DNA of 32,119 nucleotides from Acidimicrobiales bacterium (GTDB lineage Bacteria; Actinomycetota; Acidimicrobiia; Acidimicrobiales; Ilumatobacteraceae): NCBI GenBank assembly GCA_030830415.1, contig JAURNB010000085.1, positions 1-32,119 on the forward strand, given 5' to 3'. How positions within the stretch are numbered: the first letter of the stretch is position 1; each line of letters starts with the position of its first letter. The notes beneath the pieces are model-generated. The model was given only the letters and a program-made list of their open reading frames with translations, did no database searches and was not told the origin of the DNA. The translations under genes and the position numbers were made by a program. Below are positions 17,432 through 24,662 of the stretch, piece after piece.

Positions 17432-19555
17432 TTGTCTCAATCCACTCAATCTCCTTTGCCCTCTTCTGAGGCATTTACGCATCGACCGGCCCTCGATGGG
17501 CTGCGCACAGTTGCTGTGTATCTGGTGGTGCTCTTCCATAGTGGTCTCTCATGGATGCGTGGCGGATTCATTGGTGTTGACCTCTTCTTTGTGTTGTCAG
17601 GCTTTCTTGTTACCAACGTGATGCTGGCGGAATACCGTTCAACCGGGTCCATTCAACTGCGTCGGTTTTATGCACGGCGCGTACGGCGCCTTCTTCCTGC
17701 AGCACTCATCGCCATCGTTATTATCTGCCTTCTTGCTTCGATCACCGAACCTCGACTCGTGGCGATGAGTTTTGTCGACGATGCCCGCAGTTCGCTTCTC
17801 TATTTTGCAAACTGGAATTTTCTTGGCGCATCAACAAATTATTTTGCTGACGACGTCAATAAGAGCCCCTTCCTGCATTTCTGGTCACTCGCCATTGAAG
17901 AACAGTTTTACTTCGCATTTCCGTTGTTGCTGGTACTGCTCACCAAGTGGGGGGAACCACTCAAAAAGTTCCGCAACATCATTTGGGGAATTGGCGCGTT
18001 GTTTACTGCATCGCTCGCACTACAAATCATTACCCAACAAAGCAACCCCATGCGGGCCTACTACGCAACCGACACACGTGTGTATCAGCTTGCCGCCGGT
18101 GCACTACTCGCAGTCATTCTTCTTCGTCAAAAAGATTCAGCAAGTGCTCCTGTAAAACTTCCTTTCCAACGTGCCATTACCCCACTTGTATTCATTGCAT
18201 TTATTGCTTTAGCAATTGGTGACGGTTGGTTCTTCTCATCACTTTCGGCAAGCACGCGCGGTCTACTGGCAACAGTTGCCGCAGTAGGGCTCATTTGGTC
18301 ACTCGAGCCACATTTGCCCTCAACGTTTCAACGCGTTCTATCCTCAAAAAACTTCACGTATCTTGGCCGTTTTTCCTACGGCACGTACTTATGGCACTGG
18401 CCACTCATCGTGCTTTCCCAGCCAGTGCTCTCATTGTCTCCGGTGCAATTGGCATTGTTTTCTACTATTGGTGCTACCGCACTGTCGGCGCTGAGTTATG
18501 AACTCATTGAAACTCCCATTCGCATCAGCAAACAACTTCATCGCATTCCACGCGTCGTTATTGCTGCGGGTCTCGGGTTCAGTGTGCTCACGGCAACGTT
18601 GCTCGTGCGACCACTACTTGATGGCACCCCAAAAGTGCGCCAAAGCATTTCAACTATCAATACTTCAGGGTTGCCAACAGACGTGCAAGCACTTCTCAGT
18701 GCAGCCCCACCACAAACCTTCAACATGAAAAGTGCGATGCCTGCTGCAGAACTCATTCAGCCATGTTCTGCTACTGACCCCACCAAGTGCACCTTGTATA
18801 CCCACACGGAAAAAGACTCAACACCGCAGCACGTCGTGCTGATGGGTGACAGCAATGCAGAGATGCTCATTCCCACTTTTGTCAAACTTGCACGTGAAAA
18901 ACACTTCACGTTCTCGGCGCTCACTCGTTCGGGTTGCCCGTGGCAACCTGGTCTGGTGTGGATGGCACGCGATGAAACACTTGTTGCTCGGTGCAAAAAA
19001 TCTCGCGCCGAGTGGTACAGCACACTTCTGCCCGCCTTGAAGCCCGACCTCATTATTGTCACTAATGTCTCTCGAGACCCCGGCTCACGACCCGATGCCT
19101 TTTATGTATCAGAAACTCCAACGCAAGATGCCCTATCAACTGTTGTTGCTCAACGTACGTCAGAGGCACTCGATGCACTATTGAAGCTTGCATCAAGAGT
19201 GGCCATTCTCGAACCACTTCCGTTTGCTTCATTCGACCCTGCACAATGTTTGTCGGGGGTATCAGCCATTTCGTCGTGTGCATACGAAGCCAACACCACC
19301 CCTTTTCCGACTGAATTGATATATCGCTCGGAAGCAAAGACACGTACGAATGTGTTTAGTGTTGACTACGACACTTTTGCTTGCCCTTACTTACCTATTT
19401 GCATTCCTTACCTCGATCAACAATTTGTCTTTCGCAATCAGTTCCATCTCAGCGAGCTCTGGATCGCTGCTCACCAAGAAAAATTGTGGAATATTCTCAA
19501 TGGCAGCGGAAAATGGTCGCAATATTCCCCAGCCCGCGAGAACAGCGCTCAATGA
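17432..19555 (+). CDS. acyltransferase 3 family membrane protein with C-terminal SGNH domain (OatA-like)
   Basis: HRPALDGLRTVAVYLVVLFHSGLSWMRGGFIGVDLFFVLSGFLVT...FLHFWSLAIEEQFYFAFPLLL; VVLMGDSNAEMLIPTF SGNH block. TTG 17432 proposed as start, since the ORF upstream of it overlaps the PPOX gene. Confidence 0.88.
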   Translation: MSQSTQSPLPSSEAFTHRPALDGLRTVAVYLVVLFHSGLSWMRGGFIGVDLFFVLSGFLVTNVMLAEYRSTGSIQLRRFYARRVRRLLPAALIAIVIICLLASITEPRLVAMSFVDDARSSLLYFANWNFLGASTNYFADDVNKSPFLHFWSLAIEEQFYFAFPLLLVLLTKWGEPLKKFRNIIWGIGALFTASLALQIITQQSNPMRAYYATDTRVYQLAAGALLAVILLRQKDSASAPVKLPFQRAITPLVFIAFIALAIGDGWFFSSLSASTRGLLATVAAVGLIWSLEPHLPSTFQRVLSSKNFTYLGRFSYGTYLWHWPLIVLSQPVLSLSPVQLALFSTIGATALSALSYELIETPIRISKQLHRIPRVVIAAGLGFSVLTATLLVRPLLDGTPKVRQSISTINTSGLPTDVQALLSAAPPQTFNMKSAMPAAELIQPCSATDPTKCTLYTHTEKDSTPQHVVLMGDSNAEMLIPTFVKLAREKHFTFSALTRSGCPWQPGLVWMARDETLVARCKKSRAEWYSTLLPALKPDLIIVTNVSRDPGSRPDAFYVSETPTQDALSTVVAQRTSEALDALLKLASRVAILEPLPFASFDPAQCLSGVSAISSCAYEANTTPFPTELIYRSEAKTRTNVFSVDYDTFACPYLPICIPYLDQQFVFRNQFHLSELWIAAHQEKLWNILNGSGKWSQYSPARENSAQ

Positions 19556-19569
19556 CGTAGCGTAAGACA

Positions 19570-20832
19570 GTGCCCTTTTCTTCATCAAAAAGCTTTTCTG
19601 CAAACGAAGGACCCAAAGAAAAAGGTGTAGCGAGCGGTCGCGAATTCATTCTTCTCACCACCGCACTCATGGCAAGTAGCGCCCTTGCTATTGACCTCAT
19701 GTTGCCGGCATTTCCCAAGATGCGCGAGGAATACGGTATGAGCCCCGACTCATCTCAGGTGAGTTGGATTGTGACGGCATTCTTTTTGGGTTTAGCAGTG
19801 GGTCCGTGGCTCTATGGCCCAGCGTCCGATAAGTACGGTCGGCGTGGTTTGTTGTTTGCTGGGCTTGCTTTGTATTCCCTCGGCGGCATTCTTGCCAGTG
19901 TTGCCCCATCGTGGGGTTGGGTCATTGTCGCCCGTTTCATTTGGGGCCTCGGTGCTGCTGCAGCGCGTTCGTTGAGCACTGCAATGATTCGCGACCGTTT
20001 TGCAGGAACCGTCATGGCCCAGTTGATGTCGACCATTACTGCAGTGTTTTTGCTTGTCCCCATTCTTGCCCCAAGCCTCGGTGCAGGCTTATTGCGCATT
20101 GCACCATGGCGCATTGTGTTCTGGTTCCCCAGCGTTGTGGGTGTTCTGCTCATGTTGTGGGCGCGTCGACTTCCTGAAACTTTGGCCGCCGATAATCGCC
20201 GTCCATTTACATGGAGTGCGGTGAGTACGGCCGGCAAGGAAGTACTCACTCATCGCCAAACTATTAGCTTCACCCTTGCCATGACTTTTCTCTTTGCCGT
20301 CATGACGACATACCTTGCAGGTTCTGAAGTGATTGTTGAAGACATTTACGGCTACGGCAATTGGTTCCCGCTGATTTTTGGTGTTGTGGCCTGCTTGCTG
20401 GCTGTGAACTCATTGAACAACGCCCGCATCGTGAAACGCATCGGTATCACGGCATTGCTTCGTCGCATGTCGGTCATCGGGCTCTTTACTTCAGTAGCAC
20501 TCGTGGTGGTTTCCTTCACCGGGAATGAACATCCACAGTTTTGGGTGTTCTACATTGCTGTTGCTTGCGTTGTGCCTGTGGCACAAGGCCTGGTTCCTAA
20601 TTGCAACGCTGCTGCAATGATGCCCGTGCCTCACGTTGCCGGCACTGCAACAGCCATCATTGGCACATTTTCTACCGCCGGCGCGGCGCTTCTTGGGAGT
20701 GTGGCAACAAGTGCATTCAACGGAACAGTGAAGCCATTTGCCTTCATTATTGCATTGTTCATTTTTATTGCCACAGCGTTCATCTGGTGGGGTTCAAGTG
20801 GCGAAAATGAGGGGCTAGGATCTCCCACATGA
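19570..20832 (+). CDS. MFS transporter, Bcr/CflA-type drug resistance family
   Basis: 420 aa; TTALMASSALAIDLMLPAFPKMREEYG...LGLAVGPWLYGPASDKYGRRGLLFAGLALYSLGG. Confidence 0.85.
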   Translation: MPFSSSKSFSANEGPKEKGVASGREFILLTTALMASSALAIDLMLPAFPKMREEYGMSPDSSQVSWIVTAFFLGLAVGPWLYGPASDKYGRRGLLFAGLALYSLGGILASVAPSWGWVIVARFIWGLGAAAARSLSTAMIRDRFAGTVMAQLMSTITAVFLLVPILAPSLGAGLLRIAPWRIVFWFPSVVGVLLMLWARRLPETLAADNRRPFTWSAVSTAGKEVLTHRQTISFTLAMTFLFAVMTTYLAGSEVIVEDIYGYGNWFPLIFGVVACLLAVNSLNNARIVKRIGITALLRRMSVIGLFTSVALVVVSFTGNEHPQFWVFYIAVACVVPVAQGLVPNCNAAAMMPVPHVAGTATAIIGTFSTAGAALLGSVATSAFNGTVKPFAFIIALFIFIATAFIWWGSSGENEGLGSPT

Positions 20833-21374
20833 CATCAGTGCACAACATCCCCGTAACAACAATTTCTGGCTCTAACACCACCTTGGGCGAATTCGCCGGG
20901 TCGGTCATGTTGGTTGTCAACGTCGCTTCACAGTGCGGCCTCACCCCACAGTACGAAGCTCTCGAAAGCCTGCACCAAACATACAAAGACAAAGGTTTTT
21001 CAGTACTTGGTTTTCCCGCCAACAACTTTGGCGCTCAAGAGCCTGGCACCGATGCTGAAATTGCAGAATTCTGCAGCACAAAGTTCGATGTGAAGTTTCC
21101 GATGTTCTCCAAAATCAGTGTTGTCGGCGACGACCAGCACCCTTTGTACTCAGCACTTACTGCAGCTGCACCACGCGCAGAAGGTGACCCCGACGCATTC
21201 CGCGATCGCCTCAAAGGTTTTGGCATGACTCCAAACCAAGATCCCGACGTGTTGTGGAACTTCGAAAAGTTTTTGGTGAACCGTCAAGGTGAAGTGGTGA
21301 AGCGTTTTGCTCCAACAACTACTCCCGACGATGCAGCACTCACTTCAGCTATCGAAGCTGAACTCGCTAAATAA
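20829..21374 (+). CDS. glutathione peroxidase family protein (Cys form)
   Basis: 181 aa; LVVNVASQCGLTPQYEALESLHQTYKDKGFSVLGFPANNFGAQEPGTDAEI; ATGA overlap with the MFS gene. Confidence 0.9.
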   Translation: MTSVHNIPVTTISGSNTTLGEFAGSVMLVVNVASQCGLTPQYEALESLHQTYKDKGFSVLGFPANNFGAQEPGTDAEIAEFCSTKFDVKFPMFSKISVVGDDQHPLYSALTAAAPRAEGDPDAFRDRLKGFGMTPNQDPDVLWNFEKFLVNRQGEVVKRFAPTTTPDDAALTSAIEAELAK

Positions 21375-21390
21375 CTCGCACTCAAGCGAA

Positions 21391-21822
21391 CTAAATGGTG
21401 TAGCGATAAATATTGGTTTCGCGCTGCACAAAACCAATGCGCTGATACAAACGATTGGCTGCTTCGCGCGATGGGCGCGATGTGAGTTCAACCGTAATAG
21501 CACCGCGGCTACGCGCTTCGGCGATGGCAGCCATATTCAACGCTTCACCCACACCGTGACCACGTGCTTCAGAGTCAACAACAACGTCTTCAATCCAAGC
21601 GCGCACACCAGTAGGAATGCGAAAAGTGGCAAGGGTCAATGCCCCTGCAATTTTCCCGTCTACCCGGGCAATGAAGAGAACTGAAGCTTCCGAGTGAATG
21701 ATGGCAGCTAAGTCGGTAGCGCTAGGTGGTGGGTTCGACTTCGATAGTTGAGGAATGAGCACAGCCATTGCTTGAACGAGTTCATCGGTTGATTCTGTTG
21801 CAATCTCAATTGTGGCGCTCAT
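21391..21822 (-). CDS. GNAT family N-acetyltransferase
   Basis: 143 aa; AWIEDVVVDSEARGHGVGEALNMAAIAEARSRGAITVELTSRPSREAANRLYQRIGFVQRETNIYRY. Confidence 0.92.
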   Translation of the reverse strand: MSATIEIATESTDELVQAMAVLIPQLSKSNPPPSATDLAAIIHSEASVLFIARVDGKIAGALTLATFRIPTGVRAWIEDVVVDSEARGHGVGEALNMAAIAEARSRGAITVELTSRPSREAANRLYQRIGFVQRETNIYRYTI

Positions 21823-21900
21823 TATTCCCCTTCGTTGTTACTAACAATAGGGGGCATCCATCTGCACAGTGCAGTCAATTTTCCTCTACTGTAAGTATTG

Positions 21901-22986
21901 ATGATTATTTCAGGCACCCAACTCAGCGTTCCAGAATTTCTTGCAGCAACTGGCTGGGAAGCTAAACCTGAAGGTTTGTGCCGTGGTGAACTCTGTGTTC
22001 CTGCACCTGGGGCGCTCAATAACGGCGTTGTCGATGTCACCGTCGCTGCGAAAAAGTTAGGCATGCCACTGGTGCACGATGCCCCGCACAACATATGGGC
22101 ACTGGGTGTTGCCACTGCAACGGGTCGCGCGCTCGCTAGTGCAAAAGCATTTTTCCCTTCCTCGCTCATCGATGCAATGGGTCGTACCTTCGATTTCAAT
22201 TCACTGCGAGGTCGACGCATCATCATGGTGGCCTGGGCGAGTTGGTGAGGCTGTCGAACAGCTCTGCCCGGGTGGCAGGCACTGCACGAAGAAATTAAAT
22301 CGCTTGGCGTCAGCGTGGTTACTGTTGCGCTCGACATCAACCCCGAACACGCCAAGCCTTGGATTGCGCTCGCTGAGTCCACACATCCATCACTCATCGA
22401 TACCACTCACATCACCGATGAACTCTTCGGATTCATCAATGTGCCCATGGCGGTGTGGATTGATGAAAATGGAATGTTGGTGCGCCCAGCCGAAGCCGCT
22501 TCCATTGAACGCAGCCCACTACGCGATCAAGAAGTCCCCACCGGCCTTCCACCGCGTATTGAACAGATGTATCGCGAAGTGAAATCAATTCCCGACGACT
22601 CAGAGGAATACCGCTTGGCAATTCTCGATTGGGCACGCAATGGCGCAGCGAGCAAATACGCCATGTCGCCCGACGAAGTGGTGGCAGCTTCACAGCCGGT
22701 GTCGAGCAACCAGTCTCGTGCGGCAGCATGTTTCGCCCTCGGCGAGCACCTCCATCGCACCGTAGGCCACGATGCCGCAGTGCCATGGTGGCGCGAGGCG
22801 CACGCCTTGTACCCCGAGAATTGGACCTACAAACGCCAAGCCTGGACCCTGGTCACCACCCCAGAAGGCGCCACAGAAAACGACCTGATGCAAGGCCCAA
22901 ATGAGGTGTACTCAGGGAACTGGCTCGACGATGTCATTGCTGCTGGCGGGGGTGGTTCCTACTCGGTTCGACCACAGTTGGAGTGA
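21901..22986 (+). CDS. redoxin/TlpA-like thioredoxin-fold selenoprotein (in-frame UGA 22246-22248 read as Sec, residue 116)
   Basis: Track ORFs 21898-22248 and 22315-22986 share one frame (start coordinates congruent mod 3) with no other stop between them. Read through: ...FDFNSLRGRRIIMVAWASW-U-GCRTALPGWQALHEEIKSLGVSVVTVALDINPEHAKPWI...FGFINVPMAVWIDENG... A SECIS-like hairpin directly follows. Confidence 0.85.
22246..22279 (+). promoter_or_regulatory. candidate bacterial SECIS element
   Basis: UGA followed by 20 nt to a 5-nt apical loop CGGGU on a 5-bp stem CUGCC/GGCAG (22264-22268/22274-22278), extendable by a U-G pair (22263/22279). Confidence 0.75.
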
Positions 22987-23008
22987 GTTGTAGATAGCGT
23001 TATCACGA

Positions 23009-23950
23009 ATGGGAAACTCGCCCCACATCCGTTGGATCTCTGAACCCACGCTGGTGAACCCCACTGTCATCGCTGCTTTTACAGGGTGGAACGATGCCGC
23101 CGATGCCGCATCAAGTGCCGTACAAAACTTGGTCAAAGGTTGGGGCGCAACAGCACTTGCTGAAATTGAACCCGAGTTCTTCACCGACTTCGCCACTATT
23201 CGTCCACAAGTGCGTTTGTCTGATGGCCGCGTGCTCAGCATTGTGTGGCCAGCAACGGGTTTATGGCACATCCGTTCGGCTGGTTCCGATGTCATTCTCA
23301 TTCTTGGCCCCGAACCCGCATTGCGCTGGCGCTTGTTTAGCGAACAAATTGTGAGCGTCATTGAAAAATACAATGCGTCGCTGTTTCTCACCCTCGGCGC
23401 ACTTCTTGCCGATGTTCCCCACTCGCGTCCGGTGCAACTCATTGGCACTGCAACCGACGACAACTTGGTCGACCGTTTCGACCTGCAACGCTCTCGCTAT
23501 GAAGGTCCCACCGGCATCGTTGGCGTGCTCAACGATGCGTGTTCCAAAGCTGGCGTTCCCTCTGCATCGTTATGGGCAGCTGTTCCTGCATATGCCGGGC
23601 AAATTAGTTCACCAAAAGCATCGGTAGCACTCATGCAACGCGCGTGTGACATCATCGGTACTCCTGCACCCGTTGGTCACATGATGAGCCGCATCGATGC
23701 ATACGAATTACAACTCAACTCCATGCTCGACGATGACGACGACCTTCGTTCCTACGTATCGCGTTTGGAAAGCATGAGTGATGCTGGCATCACCATTGAA
23801 GACGACGATGACGACTTCGATTTCGAAGAAGACGATTCACAATTGCAGTTTGATTTTGCAGTAGACACTGGCGACGATGCTTCAGACCCGGCCGATGCCG
23901 ACATGCTGATGGAAGAAGTCGAACAGTTCCTCCGCGACCAAGACAAATAA
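23009..23950 (+). CDS. PAC2 family (proteasome assembly chaperone-like) protein
   Basis: 313 aa; NPTVIAAFTGWNDAADAASSAVQNLV...ILILGPEPALRWRLFSEQIV...GALLADVPHSRPVQLIGTATD...GPTGIVGVLNDACSKAGVPSASLWAAVPAYAG; acidic C-terminal tail. Confidence 0.9.
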   Translation: MGNSPHIRWISEPTLVNPTVIAAFTGWNDAADAASSAVQNLVKGWGATALAEIEPEFFTDFATIRPQVRLSDGRVLSIVWPATGLWHIRSAGSDVILILGPEPALRWRLFSEQIVSVIEKYNASLFLTLGALLADVPHSRPVQLIGTATDDNLVDRFDLQRSRYEGPTGIVGVLNDACSKAGVPSASLWAAVPAYAGQISSPKASVALMQRACDIIGTPAPVGHMMSRIDAYELQLNSMLDDDDDLRSYVSRLESMSDAGITIEDDDDDFDFEEDDSQLQFDFAVDTGDDASDPADADMLMEEVEQFLRDQDK

Positions 23951-23951
23951 T

Positions 23952-24653
23952 TTAATTGTCGCCCTGGCGCCATACGGGCTGTCGTGGTGCATCGAAGGTT
24001 GCACCTGTGTGTTTTCCATCAATGGCATTGAAAGCCATGGGGCCCCACCACTGCACACCTGCAGCCGGTGATGGCAAGTTATCGCGACCAAACCAGCCCA
24101 CGTCGGCCGTCTCTAACGGATGCCCACTTAATGAGCCGCCTGTTGCGCGACACCTGAACAACAACATGTACATACCAAAGCGCGAGAAGCCCATCCGCAT
24201 TCCGTCGACTACTCCAAGCAACTCGAGCACTTCACATTCAATGCCGGTTTCTTCATGCACTTCTTTCATCGCAACTTCAGCTGGTGAATAACCCACATCG
24301 GCCCAGCCAGTGGGGTACAACCAAATGCCGCTATCGGCCCGCTTCATGAGCAAGATTTCGCCGTTGTCGTTGCCCACGATGGCGCCTACTGCAACTTTAG
24401 GTGTGACATAACCAGGAACACCTTCGCCGATGTTTTCCATCCACTCTTGAACAAAGTGATCTTGCTCGCGGCGCACTTCAATGGCTTCTTCAGATGCAGC
24501 TTTAATATCGCTTGCCACGTGCAGCACTTCTTCGTATCGCTCGCGCTCGTACAGACTTTGCGTAAAGCCCATTCCTGTTCGCGCAATGCTGGCGAGTGTT
24601 TCACTCCATCGCAAAAGATCGCGTTGAAAGTCTTCTGGGCCAAGTTCGCTCAC
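23952..24653 (-). CDS. NUDIX hydrolase with N-terminal helical extension
   Basis: 233 aa; GWADVGYSPAEVAMKEVHEETGIECEVLELLGVVDG Nudix box; N-terminal LLRWSETLASIARTGMGFTQSLYERERYEEVLHVASDI (Hydrolase_N-like). Confidence 0.9.
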   Translation of the reverse strand: MSELGPEDFQRDLLRWSETLASIARTGMGFTQSLYERERYEEVLHVASDIKAASEEAIEVRREQDHFVQEWMENIGEGVPGYVTPKVAVGAIVGNDNGEILLMKRADSGIWLYPTGWADVGYSPAEVAMKEVHEETGIECEVLELLGVVDGMRMGFSRFGMYMLLFRCRATGGSLSGHPLETADVGWFGRDNLPSPAAGVQWWGPMAFNAIDGKHTGATFDAPRQPVWRQGDN

Positions 24654-24662
24654 AGTGTGAGA

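Noticed and set aside
20829-21374. Glutathione peroxidase as a second selenoprotein candidate
   Set aside because: The active site reads NVASQCGLTPQY with a Cys codon, not TGA.
21822-22406. 194-aa minus-strand ORF crossing the UGA region
   Set aside because: Antisense to the selenoprotein gene with no recognisable family. The sense strand gives a coherent Trx-fold protein on both sides of the UGA.
22079-22582. Plus-strand 167-aa ORF in another frame spanning the UGA, which could suggest a frameshift rather than Sec
   Set aside because: The conserved-looking sequence on both sides of the UGA is in one single frame (21898 and 22315 congruent mod 3), so no frameshift is needed. The alternative-frame product looks like non-protein sequence.
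21901-22986. Interpretation of the split gene as a pseudogene with a nonsense mutation
   Set aside because: Not fully excluded, but disfavoured. The stop is specifically UGA, at the catalytic Cys column, followed by a SECIS-like hairpin, with no other disruption in the remaining ~246 codons.
22912-23463. 183-aa minus-strand ORF
   Set aside because: Antisense to the PAC2 gene and the end of the selenoprotein gene. No family resemblance.
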